Shown here: positions 23,801 through 31,838 of the stretch, one piece after another | Layout: each line of letters begins with the position of its first letter | Position numbering within the stretch: the stretch's first letter is position 1 | From: Myxococcales bacterium | Lineage (GTDB): Bacteria > Myxococcota_A > Polyangia > Polyangiales > Polyangiaceae | NCBI GenBank assembly: GCA_016712525.1 | Contig: JADJQX010000007.1 | Location: 2,666,001-2,730,000, forward strand | DNA length: 64,000 bases | Direction: 5' to 3' | Made by a program: the position numbers and the translations under genes | The notes under the pieces: generated by a model | Databases searched by the model: none | What the model was told of the DNA's origin: nothing | What the model saw: the letters and a program-made list of their open reading frames with translations, nothing else

Positions 23801-24851
23801 GCTCGCCGAGGCCACACGCTCGATGCTCTCGCCCGAGCTCGCCAAGGCCCAGGGCCTCAAGGACAGGCGCGGAAACGCCGAGGGTCTGCGCAACGACGGC
23901 ACGAAAAACCCACAAGTTACGCCAGCTTACCTCATCGCAAACGCCCTCTCGGCCATCGACAAGACGTTCGTCACGTTCGCCGAGCAGCACCCCGACGACA
24001 AGGATCGCCTCGTCCGTTGGCGTCGCGCCAGGTCGCAGCTCGCCGACCAATTCGTCGGCGTGACGGGCAAGGGCACGGCGTCGAAGTTCACGAACCCGAC
24101 CATGGTGAAGATGACCCCGGTCATCTCCGACCTCCTCCGGTCGCAGCTCCACGCGCGGTGCCCGAGCTCGTTCTCGCCGCCCTACGAGCCCTGCAAGTGG
24201 ATCCGCGAGGAGCTCCCGAAGAAGATGGCCGACGCGGTGAACGGGCCCACGTTCGCGACGGGGCTCGACCTCGCCGACGCCGTTCGGAAGGACGAGGCCG
24301 GCCGCGTCGAGCTCGAGAAGCTCGTGCTCTACCTGCTCGACGAGGCCTCCAAAAACGACGCCCTCCAGGCCATGCTCGCCTCGGCGACCGACGCCATGCA
24401 GGTCATGAAGGACGAGCGCAACATCGTGCCGTTCATGCACGTCATGAGCGAGGCCATGGCGCCCTCCAAGAAAGACGCGACCGGCAAGGTCGTCGAGAAG
24501 GGCCTCGTCGACGCCCAGGCGGCCCTCTTGGCCAAGATGGCCGGGCGCGCGTTCGACGGCTCCGGGAACGAGATTTGCGCCCGCGAGATCGATCCGAACC
24601 AGGTCATCACGCAGGTGCTCGGCAACATGGTGACGCCGATCCCGAACGGCCCCCAAAAGGGCAAGACCCCGCTCGAGGTGGTGCTCGACACCGTCGCCGA
24701 GGTGAACCGCGTCGACCCGGCGCGGCCCATGGAGGAGCGCCTCTCGAACTCCGACTACCGCAACGTGTCGGACAACGTGTCGGACTTCTTGCTCAACAAG
24801 GAGCGCGGCCTCGAGCAGTTCTACGAAGTCGTTCGGAACGGCCTGAAATGA
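20871..24851 (+). CDS. Very large lipoprotein (1326 aa) of unknown function
   Basis: The start ATG is preceded by GGAGGAG. A long N-region (RQLGLRAVRALGLG) leads to a lipobox VTAAC at Cys45, so the signal is unusually long but plausible. The mature protein is mostly helical and highly charged, with scattered Cys. A DADKDGLPDTDELG motif near residue 385 resembles a thrombospondin-3/EF-hand-type calcium loop. There is no catalytic motif and no internal repeat that I can see. The FadL-type porin gene follows after 50 bp in the same direction, suggesting a shared outer-membrane task such as uptake of a hydrophobic substrate. I do not recognise the family. Confidence 0.75.
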   Translation: MRFQVKAGSAKTSEATSSPRQLGLRAVRALGLGAIVLGASVTAACNEFDTERTPPPRGSLGTEMYGILCDRVAAQALREDLTGASFRDVCHKNAGKFANEVDQTKLPALDPNGKDVDGKPVPLEKQKAAREYAVARIQAFVRRRDDLIEALDVAFPNSTIPVKDLANPDPTKSCGAPAKSGEGKLHDELARMLGQMGELYLDGTLPQSTQSLAKVVNAFRDSDEAQAAWARLSARKGYRPNEVALGAMRPMAAYPRLRDLANTSLNVLSADSQPYDAPLPGVGRVPVPGKANAQFNRLLEVAQKELRHMTADPVSAPLVGVADPQTGRVVLSRPRDSLEIMETVMLTSDPLLGSGPPRYIVRRDRFGNAALAGAAGAPFVDADKDGLPDTDELGQFKTTNGAVAPSPFYFPGAEISTPRDPFGRAVIGDKLLYAYVDTSHTLAAQMLVDTKPLLNPDVSQNHETLMDALAGAYVAIGKRDGSPASKRDYPSGAVQYDRVHADTSPLLDLAYALLVAAGDKNADEVLQLVRSLFIDKTGEVARVAGAMLAAKETSNDPQYDSAKIPENSVFWDELLDVAAKIAKEPGLLEDLMTAMANEKTAQLGTAMASFAKYKDRITYDRNNLNGAAYNDTARAVTDMKTPVDRGQKLTGDNRSAMYKFLAAVSDARGVTMCNKEGAKAHARAFGVALDLPLTGTFKECESLKVDNMAEFYVGSIAGLPCQDGKTCPGKIHLRDSLMRNGVLTLGAADVSTIEDSSGLVGFWTPGSSKELRPKPSWLNRLVFFDFTDTKNSRTNAFIKDLNGVHIGSATCPERVISDPCRGNSSCGNAIDAAVAPDGMVRGLRNCQEGQWFDQRNRDALFTLEQFGFYDAMQPTVAAFVGHGRTDLFVEMSAVIAKHYPNADATADECKLTPTSNCVRSNLVSYEPLLGNVFTGDVFPALVALSKELTTMVVKKCTAVNPQTKQCTKSENATGTQVLAEATRSMLSPELAKAQGLKDRRGNAEGLRNDGTKNPQVTPAYLIANALSAIDKTFVTFAEQHPDDKDRLVRWRRARSQLADQFVGVTGKGTASKFTNPTMVKMTPVISDLLRSQLHARCPSSFSPPYEPCKWIREELPKKMADAVNGPTFATGLDLADAVRKDEAGRVELEKLVLYLLDEASKNDALQAMLASATDAMQVMKDERNIVPFMHVMSEAMAPSKKDATGKVVEKGLVDAQAALLAKMAGRAFDGSGNEICAREIDPNQVITQVLGNMVTPIPNGPQKGKTPLEVVLDTVAEVNRVDPARPMEERLSNSDYRNVSDNVSDFLLNKERGLEQFYEVVRNGLK

Positions 24852-24901
24852 CGTTTTTCGCTCCCTTAAGCGCGTCCGAGCGTCGATAGTAGAGGCCTCT
24901 C

Positions 24902-26359
24902 ATGAAGCGTCTTTCCAACCTCGGGCGCCGGGCGCTCGCGGCTTCGCTCCTCGCGAGCCTCGCCGGAGCCAGCCTGCCCCGCGAGGCCTCGGCCGCGGGC
25001 CTCTACTTCTCGGATCGTGGCGTGCGCGCCGTCGGGCGCGGCGGGGCCTTCGTCGCGGGCGCCGACGATCTCGGCGCCGTCTGGTACAACCCCGCCGGCC
25101 TCGCCGACGCGGGCTCGAGCATCCTCGTCGACGGCACGTGGCTGAACTTCTCTTCGGAGTTCAAGCGGCAGACGCAGGTCGTCGACGCGAGCGGCACGGT
25201 GCGGAGGTACGACTACCCGACCGTCAAAGGGTCGACTCCGTTCCTCCCGATCCCGACGATCGCGGGCTCGTACGCCTTCGGCGACAAGAAGCAGTACACG
25301 CTCGCCGGCGCCATCCTCGCGCCCTACGTGCCCATCGCCACCTACCCGGCGACGGTCGACGGTCAGCCCGCGCCCTCGCGGTACTCGCTGCTCTCCATGG
25401 ACGGCTCGGCCCTCGTGCAGCTCGGCGGGTACTTCGCGTGGAAGCCGGTCGAGCAGTTTCGCGTCGGCGTGGGCATCGACATGCTCGTAGGCAAGTTCGC
25501 GTCGACCGTCGTGTTCAACGCGAACCCCGCCGACCGCGTGATCGGCGCGCCGGAGGACCCCGCCTACGACGCCGCAGCCCAGATGAGCGTGGGCCCGATC
25601 TTCGCCCCGAGCGGCGGCATCGGCGCGGTGTGGGAGCCCGAGGAGCACTTTCGCATCGGCGTGGCCGGGCACCTCCCCTTCTGGATCTCGTCGCCCGCGA
25701 CTTTGAAGGTGCGCTTGCCGACGGCCGCGCCCTTCGATCGTGCGCGGCAAGAGGGCGACTCGGCGAACGTGAGCTTCCGGCTCCCGGGCACGATCCGCGC
25801 GGGCGTCGAGTTTCGTCAGAAGATGGCGAACGAGAAGCTCCTTCGGGTGGAGGTCGCGTACATCCGCGAGTTCTGGTCCCTCCACGACTCGATCGACGTC
25901 ACGCCGGACGCGATGAAGCTCGTCGACGTGACGGGCTTCCCCTCGCCGTTCGGGGTCGCGCCGATCTCGCTGCCGCGCAATTTCCAGGACTCGAACTCCC
26001 TCCGCGTGGGCGGGGAGCTCACGTTCAAGGGCCTCTTCGACTACAAAATGGCGCTCCGCGGCGGCGGCTCGTACGAGTCGTCGGCGGTGCCGCGCGAGTG
26101 GGTGAGCCCGCTCACCGTCGACACGAACAAGGTCCAGATCGGCGGCGGCATCGGCCTCTTCGTCGGCAAAAATTGGCGCTTCGACAGCGCGTTTTCGTAC
26201 ATCTTCGCGCCCGAGATCGCGGTCGATCCCGCCGAGGCCAAGGTGCCGCGCGTGAACCCCGTGAAGGGCAACCCCGTCGCGACCGAGTCGATCAACGGCG
26301 GCACGTACACGGTGCGCGCCCTCACGCTGGGCGTCGGGCTGAACTACAAATTCGAGTGA
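24902..26359 (+). CDS. FadL/OmpP1/TodX-family outer-membrane transport protein
   Basis: 485 residues. A cleavable signal peptide (cleavage near ASA, residue ~31) is followed by the N-terminal hatch/FadL signature: GRGGAFVAGADDLGAVWYNPAGLADAG-like region with the NPAGLA core (about 60-66). The rest alternates polar and hydrophobic residues in the manner of a 14-strand beta-barrel and ends with LNYKFE, a typical outer-membrane-protein terminal aromatic strand. Family members let hydrophobic compounds (long-chain fatty acids, aromatics) diffuse through the outer membrane. It follows the 1326-residue lipoprotein and could work with it. Substrate unknown. Confidence 0.88.
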   Translation: MKRLSNLGRRALAASLLASLAGASLPREASAAGLYFSDRGVRAVGRGGAFVAGADDLGAVWYNPAGLADAGSSILVDGTWLNFSSEFKRQTQVVDASGTVRRYDYPTVKGSTPFLPIPTIAGSYAFGDKKQYTLAGAILAPYVPIATYPATVDGQPAPSRYSLLSMDGSALVQLGGYFAWKPVEQFRVGVGIDMLVGKFASTVVFNANPADRVIGAPEDPAYDAAAQMSVGPIFAPSGGIGAVWEPEEHFRIGVAGHLPFWISSPATLKVRLPTAAPFDRARQEGDSANVSFRLPGTIRAGVEFRQKMANEKLLRVEVAYIREFWSLHDSIDVTPDAMKLVDVTGFPSPFGVAPISLPRNFQDSNSLRVGGELTFKGLFDYKMALRGGGSYESSAVPREWVSPLTVDTNKVQIGGGIGLFVGKNWRFDSAFSYIFAPEIAVDPAEAKVPRVNPVKGNPVATESINGGTYTVRALTLGVGLNYKFE

Positions 26360-26426
26360 GCCGAGCGTCAGAACGACACGGGGCGTCAGCCATATTTCGC
26401 TGTCCTTTCGGTCACATCGGCCAAGT

Positions 26427-26455
26427 TTGACGCGGTACGTTATCCGAGCTAAGCT
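26427..26455 (+). promoter_or_regulatory. Candidate promoter of the lipase/histidine operon
   Basis: TTGACG (26427-26432), exactly 17 nt, TAAGCT (26450-26455). The start of transcription would be near 26462, leaving a short leader with a GGGAGGAG ribosome-binding site before the ATG at 26479. Confidence 0.55.
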
Positions 26456-26478
26456 GGGTTTCTTCGTTGGGAGGAGCC

Positions 26479-27525
26479 ATGCTCGAACTCGCGCTCGCGG
26501 CCACCCTCGTCGTCCCCTTCCTCGTGCTGGTCGTGCTCGCCGTCCGCCTCGCGTGGGGGCTCTCGGCGCCGCCGCCCGAGATCGGCGAGGAGCACGCGCC
26601 CCTCCGGCTGGACCAAGAGAACGACGAGGAGCGCACGAGCGGCCCGAGGCTCCGCGCCGCACCGAAGCTCCCCCTCCCGCGCCCCGAGGACGACGACGAC
26701 GAGAGCCTCGAGGCCTTCGTCAACCGGGTGCTCACGGCCCGCGCGCCGCTCGAGCGGGTCCATCGCCCCGAGCGCGTCGTGTTCCTCCACGGGTTCGCGG
26801 GCTTCTCGGAGCTCGGGGTCGGCCGCGTTCGCTCGGCGTACTTCAGGGGCGTGGCCGCGAGGCTGCGCGCGCTCGGGATCGAGGCCGTGTTCGTGAAGGT
26901 GTCGCCGTTCGCGGGGATCGCCACCCGCGCGCGCGAGGTGCGGGACGCCGTGCGCGCGCTGGGCCCTGGACGTGTGCACCTGGTCGCGCACAGCATGGGC
27001 GGGCTCGACGCGCGCTTCGCCCTGACGCACCTCGGGCTCGCGGCCTACGCCGAGTCCCTCGTGACGGTGGCGACCCCCCACGGGGGCACGCCGATCGCCG
27101 ACCTCGGAGCGAAGCTCCTCGCGCCACGTGCGTTCGTCGAGCGCAATTTCGCCTCGATCCTCGATCTGACGACCGCGGCCATGGACGCCTTCGAGCGTGA
27201 CACCCCGGACGCCGAGGGCGTGCGGTACGCGTCCGTCGTGGCCTCCCCGTCGGGCGGAGCGCTCGGGGTAGGCCCGTGGCTCTTGCCGACGTACGCGTTC
27301 TTGAAGCGCATCGCCGGTGACAACGACGGCGTGGTCCCCGTGTCGTCCCAAGCGCGCGGCGAGGTGCTCGGCCACATCGACGCCGACCACTGGGGCTCGG
27401 TCGGCTGGGGCCGGTTCGATGCGCCCTCGTTCTACGAAGGGCTCATTTTGCACCTCATGGGCAGAGCTCGGCTCTCGTCGACGGGACTCCTTCATCGCCT
27501 ACCCGAAGCCTCGACGGCCTGGTAG
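26479..27525 (+). CDS. Alpha/beta-hydrolase lipase/esterase with N-terminal membrane anchor
   Basis: 348 residues from the ATG at 26479 (GGGAGGAG upstream; an in-frame TTG four codons earlier overlaps this site). An N-terminal hydrophobic anchor (ALAATLVVPFLVLVVLAVRL) and a ~70-residue charged linker precede a lipase domain. It shows the oxyanion HGFAGF motif, nucleophile AHSMGGLD (GxSxG), ATPHGG after it, then an Asp in DNDGVVPVSSQ and a His in DADHWG. The pattern matches bacterial triacylglycerol lipases of the LipA/family I type. The hisD gene begins 24 bp downstream, so it may share the his transcript, though no link to histidine synthesis is obvious. Confidence 0.82.
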   Translation: MLELALAATLVVPFLVLVVLAVRLAWGLSAPPPEIGEEHAPLRLDQENDEERTSGPRLRAAPKLPLPRPEDDDDESLEAFVNRVLTARAPLERVHRPERVVFLHGFAGFSELGVGRVRSAYFRGVAARLRALGIEAVFVKVSPFAGIATRAREVRDAVRALGPGRVHLVAHSMGGLDARFALTHLGLAAYAESLVTVATPHGGTPIADLGAKLLAPRAFVERNFASILDLTTAAMDAFERDTPDAEGVRYASVVASPSGGALGVGPWLLPTYAFLKRIAGDNDGVVPVSSQARGEVLGHIDADHWGSVGWGRFDAPSFYEGLILHLMGRARLSSTGLLHRLPEASTAW

Positions 27526-27535
27526 GGTCCGCGCC

Positions 27536-27552
27536 GAAGAGGCCCGATTTTG
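27536..27552 (+). promoter_or_regulatory. Ribosome-binding site supporting a TTG start for hisD
   Basis: GAAGAGG (27536-27542) sits 7 nt before TTG at 27550. The next in-frame candidate, ATG at 27571, has no purine-rich site upstream. Confidence 0.45.
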
Positions 27553-28845
27553 CAGCGACGAACGCTCACGATGTCCGCGATCCCCGAGGTGCTCTCCCGG
27601 CTCGCACGCGATCCGGGGGTCGAAGCTCGCACACGGGACACCGTGGCCTCGATCCTCGCCGAGGTTCGAGCGGGTGGCCCCGAGGGAGGCCTCGAGCGCG
27701 CCCTCGCGATCGGCGCGCGCCTCGACGGGGTCACGCTCGACGCGGCGTCCGCCCGGGTCCCGCCGAGCGCGATGCGAGCCGCGGCCGATACGCTCGCGCA
27801 TACGTCGTCGGAGCTCGTCTCCGCCCTCGGCCAGATGATCGAGCACGTGCGCACCTTCGCGCTGGCGCAGCGCGCGGCCCTCTCCGACGTTCGAGTGCCG
27901 CTTCCTGGCGGGGGCGAGGTCGGCGAGCGGTGGCTGCCGCTCCGGCGCGTGGGCGTGTACGTCCCCGGAGGGCGAGCGTTCTACCCGTCGACGCTCGTGA
28001 TGACCGTGATCCCCGCGATGTGCGCGGGTGTGCGCAGGATCGTCGCGGTCACGCCGCCACGCGCTTCGGGGCTCGATCCCGTGCTGCTCGCCACCGCGCA
28101 CCTCGTCGGCCTCGACGAGCTCTACATGGTCGGTGGCGCGCAGGGCATAGCGTTCCTCGCGCACGGCGAGCCCGAGGTCGATCTCGTGGCTGGCCCTGGC
28201 AACCGCTTCGTGGCCGAGGCCAAACGCCAGCTCGTGGGCACCGCGGGCATCGACTCGCTCGCCGGCCCGACCGAGATCCTCGTGCTCGCCGACGGCTCGG
28301 CGGATCCGGCGCGCGTAGCCGAAGATCTGCTCGCGCAGGCCGAGCACGATCCCGACGCGGCGGCCGTGCTCGCGTCCACGAGCGACACGCTGCTCGACGC
28401 GGTGGCGCAAGAGCTCGCCGCGCGCGTCGCCACGTCGCCGCGGAAGGAGATCGTGGAGGCGAGCCTTTCGTCGTACGGGTTCCTGCTCCACGGGGACAAA
28501 GAGGCCCTCGTGGCGTTCGCCCAAGCCTTCGCGCCCGAGCACCTCGAGCTCGTCGTCCACGATCCGGACGACTGGAGAGACGCGCTCACGACCGCGTCGG
28601 CGCTCTTCGTCGGCAGCGCGAGCGCCGAGGCCTTCGGCGACTACGGCGCCGGCCCGAACCACGTGCTCCCGACGAACCGCACGGCGCGGTACTCGAGCCC
28701 GCTCGGCGTCGCCACCTACATGAAGAGGCAGAGCGTGCTCGCGCTCTCGAACGCCGACGCCCGCGCCATGGGCCCTTGGGTCGGGGCGCTCGCCGACGCG
28801 GAGAATCTCGTGCATCATGCACGGAGTGCGAGGCTCCGTGGCTGA
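27550..28845 (+). CDS. hisD: Histidinol dehydrogenase
   Basis: 431 residues with the TTG start (424 from the ATG at 27571). HisD catalyses the last two oxidations, L-histidinol to L-histidine, with NAD and zinc. Seen motifs: VGVYVPGGRAFYPSTLVM, AGPGNRFVAEAKRQL, GPTEILVLAD, the zinc-ligand segment AQAEHDPDA, FAPEHLEL with the catalytic Glu-His pair, and YGAGPNHVLPT with the second catalytic His. It is the first gene of a nine-gene his cluster in which most stops and starts overlap. Its 3' end overlaps the hisC/HAD gene by 29 nt if that gene starts at the ATG, or 8 nt if it starts at the GTG at 28838. Confidence 0.95.
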   Translation: MQRRTLTMSAIPEVLSRLARDPGVEARTRDTVASILAEVRAGGPEGGLERALAIGARLDGVTLDAASARVPPSAMRAAADTLAHTSSELVSALGQMIEHVRTFALAQRAALSDVRVPLPGGGEVGERWLPLRRVGVYVPGGRAFYPSTLVMTVIPAMCAGVRRIVAVTPPRASGLDPVLLATAHLVGLDELYMVGGAQGIAFLAHGEPEVDLVAGPGNRFVAEAKRQLVGTAGIDSLAGPTEILVLADGSADPARVAEDLLAQAEHDPDAAAVLASTSDTLLDAVAQELAARVATSPRKEIVEASLSSYGFLLHGDKEALVAFAQAFAPEHLELVVHDPDDWRDALTTASALFVGSASAEAFGDYGAGPNHVLPTNRTARYSSPLGVATYMKRQSVLALSNADARAMGPWVGALADAENLVHHARSARLRG

Positions 28846-30640
28846 TCCGCGAGCCTTCCTGCGCCCCGATCTCCGCGGAGAGCGGGCCACGTACACGCGC
28901 CCCCACGAGCCGCCCGGCCTCGCGCGCCTCCACATGAACGAGGCCGCCCGGGACTTCCCTCCCGCGGCGCGCGCGGCGTTCCTCGAGCGCCTCGCACACG
29001 CTCCCCTGTCGACCTACCCCGAGACGGAAGGCGATGTGACGAGGCGCCTCGAAGAGCGCATGGGCGCACCCGAGGGCGCCGTGCTGCTCGGGCCGTCGAG
29101 CGGCGCGCTGCTCGATCTCGTGGCGCTCGCGGGGCTCTCGGTCGGGGATCGCGTGGCCATCCCGGACCCGGGATTTTCCCTCTATCCGGCCCTCGTTCGG
29201 CGCCACGGCGGGGTGTGCGAGAAGGTCGACGTGGGCTTCGGGCTCCCACTCGAAGGCTTCGCGCGAGCCGCCGCGGCGGGGGTGCGCCAGGTGTGGCTCA
29301 CCCTGCCGAACAACCCCACGGGGGCGTCGTGCGAGCTCTCGCGCGTGGTCTCGCTCCTCGACGAAATCGCGCGCCTCCCGGAGCCTCCGCTCGTCGTGCT
29401 CGACGAGGCGTACGCCGAGTTCTCTTCACGCACGGCGAGGCTCTTGCCCGAGCGCTACGAGAACGTCGTGCTCCTCCGCACGTTTTCGAAGGCCCTCGCG
29501 TCGGCCGGCCTCAGGCTCGGGGCGCTCGTGGGCCCGAAGGACCTCGTCGCCGAGCTCGCGCGTCTGAAGCTGCCCTATTCGCTCTCCACCCCGCAGCTCA
29601 TCGCGCTCGACGTCGCCCTCGATCACGCCGCGGCCTTCGACGTCGCGGTGCGGGAGACGGTCGAACGCCGCACGCGCTTCGTCGACGCCCTCGAGCGCGC
29701 CGGCGTGCCCGTGTCTCCGACCACGGCCAATTTCGTGCATACTGCACGTGACGTAGCCGACACCCTCGCCGCCCACGGACTGCTCGCGCGCAGGCTCGGG
29801 GGAGCGCTCGGGACGCGCATCTCGATCGGCACCGAGGCCGAGTGCGAGGCCGCCGTACGGGCCCTCGGAGGCAGACTCGCCGAGCCTGCGCCCATCACCA
29901 CGGCTCCCCTCCTCGTGCTCGACATCGACGGCGTGATGATCGACGCCGAAGCGAGCTTCCGTGAGGCCGTGCGGCTCGCCCTCTCCGAGATGCGCCCGGG
30001 GCTCGCGTGGGACGACCGGTATTTCCGCGCCATGAAGCGGCTCGGCGGAATGAACAACGATTTTCGCCTCTGCGCCGGTGTGGCCGCGCTCGGCGACCGT
30101 GGCAGGCTCGGCGAGCTCCTCGAGGGCCGCGTGACGTGGGACGAGGGGCTCGAGGCCGCGCTCTCGGAGCTCTTCGCCGAGTCGGCCGCGCGGGTCGCGC
30201 GCCACTACGAGCACACCCGCGCGTGCGAGGTGCCGCTCGTGACGCACGCCGAGCTCGAGGCGCTCGGTGTCCCCTTCGCCATCCTCACGGGTCGGGATCC
30301 ACGCGAGCTCCGGGACGCCATGGGGACCCTCGGCTTTACGTGCGAAGCCGTGTGCGCCCACGCTCCGCACGTCGAGAAACCGAGGCCCGGAGGGCTCCTC
30401 CAGCTCGCCGACGCGTTCCGCGCGACCCACGTCGTGTTCGTGGGCGACACCCGCGACGATCGCGCAGCCCTCGTGGCCGCGGCGAAGCTCCGCCCCGAGA
30501 CCCACTTTCGTTTCGCCGCCGTCGGCCCCGATCGAGACTCGTTCGCTCGCCACGAGGACGGGGATCGCGTCGCGGAGACCCTCCGCGCGCTCCTCGCCCA
30601 AGGCCCGCTCTTCACCGAAGCCCCACGGAGCCCCGCATGA
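28817..30640 (+). CDS. hisC: Histidinol-phosphate aminotransferase fused to a HAD-family phosphatase domain
   Basis: 607 residues from ATG 28817 (GTG 28838 is an alternative; start uncertain). Residues ~1-350 are a fold-type I aminotransferase of the HisC group: LTLPNNPTGA, VLDEAYAEF and the PLP lysine in TFSKALASAGLRLG (Lys225). From ~362 a complete HAD hydrolase follows: motif I LDIDGVMID (Asp369 and Asp371), motif II LTGRD, motif III Lys in EKPRPG, motif IV VFVGDTRDD. HisC makes L-histidinol phosphate; the next step needs a phosphatase. No hisN or bifunctional hisB phosphatase domain occurs in this otherwise complete operon, so the HAD half is the natural candidate for histidinol-phosphate phosphatase. 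The domains are seen directly; the substrate of the HAD half is inferred. Confidence 0.88.
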   Translation: MHGVRGSVADPRAFLRPDLRGERATYTRPHEPPGLARLHMNEAARDFPPAARAAFLERLAHAPLSTYPETEGDVTRRLEERMGAPEGAVLLGPSSGALLDLVALAGLSVGDRVAIPDPGFSLYPALVRRHGGVCEKVDVGFGLPLEGFARAAAAGVRQVWLTLPNNPTGASCELSRVVSLLDEIARLPEPPLVVLDEAYAEFSSRTARLLPERYENVVLLRTFSKALASAGLRLGALVGPKDLVAELARLKLPYSLSTPQLIALDVALDHAAAFDVAVRETVERRTRFVDALERAGVPVSPTTANFVHTARDVADTLAAHGLLARRLGGALGTRISIGTEAECEAAVRALGGRLAEPAPITTAPLLVLDIDGVMIDAEASFREAVRLALSEMRPGLAWDDRYFRAMKRLGGMNNDFRLCAGVAALGDRGRLGELLEGRVTWDEGLEAALSELFAESAARVARHYEHTRACEVPLVTHAELEALGVPFAILTGRDPRELRDAMGTLGFTCEAVCAHAPHVEKPRPGGLLQLADAFRATHVVFVGDTRDDRAALVAAAKLRPETHFRFAAVGPDRDSFARHEDGDRVAETLRALLAQGPLFTEAPRSPA

Positions 30641-31233
30641 GAACCGCCACCGTTTCGCGCACCACGAAGGAGACTCGCATCGAGCTCGGGCTCCACCTGG
30701 ACGGAAGAGAGCACGGCGAAAAGTCGAGCATTTCTACGGGCTTGCCCTTCTTCGATCACATGCTCGACCAGCTCTCGCGGCACGGCGGCCTCGGGCTCGA
30801 CGTGTCGGCCTCGGGCGATCTGCCGGTCGACAGCCACCACCTCGTCGAGGACGTGGGGCTCGCGCTCGGCGACGCGCTCGCGATGGCGCTCGGCGAGCGT
30901 GCCGGGATCGCGCGCTGGGGCGAGGCGCACGTGCCCATGGACGAGACCTTGGCGCGCGTGGTCATCGATCTCTCGGGGCGGCCCTACTGCGTGTTCTCGG
31001 CCGACCTCCCGAGCGTCATCATGGGCAACGGCTTCCAGACCGAGATGGTCCGCGAGTTCTTCCACGCGCTCTCCGTGCGAGGAAAAATGAACCTCCACGC
31101 GCACGTGCTCTACGGCGAGAACACGCACCACAAAATCGAGGCGCTCTTCAAGGCGCTCGCGCGCGCGCTCCGCATGGCCACGCGCGTGTCGGGCTCGGCG
31201 GTCCCGAGCACCAAAGGGACCCTCACCGGATGA
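30637..31233 (+). CDS. hisB: Imidazoleglycerol-phosphate dehydratase
   Basis: 198 residues, monofunctional size, with no N-terminal phosphatase domain. The two metal-binding repeats are present: DSHHLVEDVG (the family usually has HHTVED) and GENTHHKIEAL, with FFDHMLDQLSRHGG near the N terminus. It dehydrates imidazoleglycerol phosphate to imidazole-acetol phosphate, the substrate of HisC, using manganese. The start ATG overlaps the stop of the hisC/HAD gene (ATGA) and its own stop overlaps the start of hisH in the same way, so translation is coupled along the operon. Confidence 0.96.
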   Translation: MRTATVSRTTKETRIELGLHLDGREHGEKSSISTGLPFFDHMLDQLSRHGGLGLDVSASGDLPVDSHHLVEDVGLALGDALAMALGERAGIARWGEAHVPMDETLARVVIDLSGRPYCVFSADLPSVIMGNGFQTEMVREFFHALSVRGKMNLHAHVLYGENTHHKIEALFKALARALRMATRVSGSAVPSTKGTLTG

Positions 31234-31838
31234 GCGTCGTGGTGCTCGACTACGGCGCGGGCAACCTCGCGTCGCTCGCGGGGGCTCTCCGACGCGAGGG
31301 GCTCACGCACGTCGTCGCCGAGGACGCGACCGCGGCCCGAAGCGCGCGAGGCCCCGTCGTCCTCCCGGGGGTCGGGCACTTTCGTGCGGCGAAAGAAGCG
31401 CTCGTCGCGCGTGGGCTCTGGGCCTTCCTCGAAGACACGCTCCGCGCCGGTCGGCCCCTCGTCGGCATCTGCCTCGGCCTCCAGCTCCTCGCCGAGGGGA
31501 GCGAAGAGGCTCCGGGCGAGGCCGGCCTGGGAGCCCTCGCCGGCGTGGCCGCGCGCCTGCCCGCGAGCGTCAAGGTGCCGCACATGGGCTGGAGCGAGGT
31601 CACACGGGCCAACGCTCCGACCTACGTGCCCGCGGCGCCCCGCTACCTCTACTTCGTCCACTCGTACGCGCTCCCGCGAGGCCCCGAGACCGCGCTCGTC
31701 TCGACCCACGGGGGAGACTTCGCGGCGGCGGCGGCCCGAGGGAACGTGTTCGGTGTGCAGGCTCATCCCGAGCGCTCGGGGCGGGCAGGCCAGCGTTTTC
31801 TCGGCGACCTTCTCCGCAACCTCGGGAGCATGACGTGA
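31230..31838 (+). CDS. hisH: Imidazole glycerol phosphate synthase, glutaminase subunit
   Basis: 202 residues. Class I glutamine amidotransferase: VVLDYGAGNLASL start, LPGVGHFRAA, nucleophile Cys in GICLGLQLLAEGS, and the His-Glu pair in GVQAHPERSG (QAHPE in place of the common QFHPE). HVGW-equivalent VPHMGWSEV and YFVHSY are also present. It supplies ammonia from glutamine to HisF. It overlaps hisB upstream (ATGA) and hisA downstream (GTGA). hisF is separated from it only by hisA, as in many bacteria. Confidence 0.95.
   Translation: MSVVVLDYGAGNLASLAGALRREGLTHVVAEDATAARSARGPVVLPGVGHFRAAKEALVARGLWAFLEDTLRAGRPLVGICLGLQLLAEGSEEAPGEAGLGALAGVAARLPASVKVPHMGWSEVTRANAPTYVPAAPRYLYFVHSYALPRGPETALVSTHGGDFAAAAARGNVFGVQAHPERSGRAGQRFLGDLLRNLGSMT

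Noticed and set aside
21363..24656. Long minus-strand open frame (almost 1100 codons) opposite the 1326-aa lipoprotein
   Set aside because: Same shadow composition; no domain, no ribosome-binding site. The plus frame has a signal peptide and normal composition.
26467..26478. TTG start for the lipase gene
   Set aside because: It would place the start on top of the GGGAGGAG ribosome-binding site that serves the ATG at 26479.
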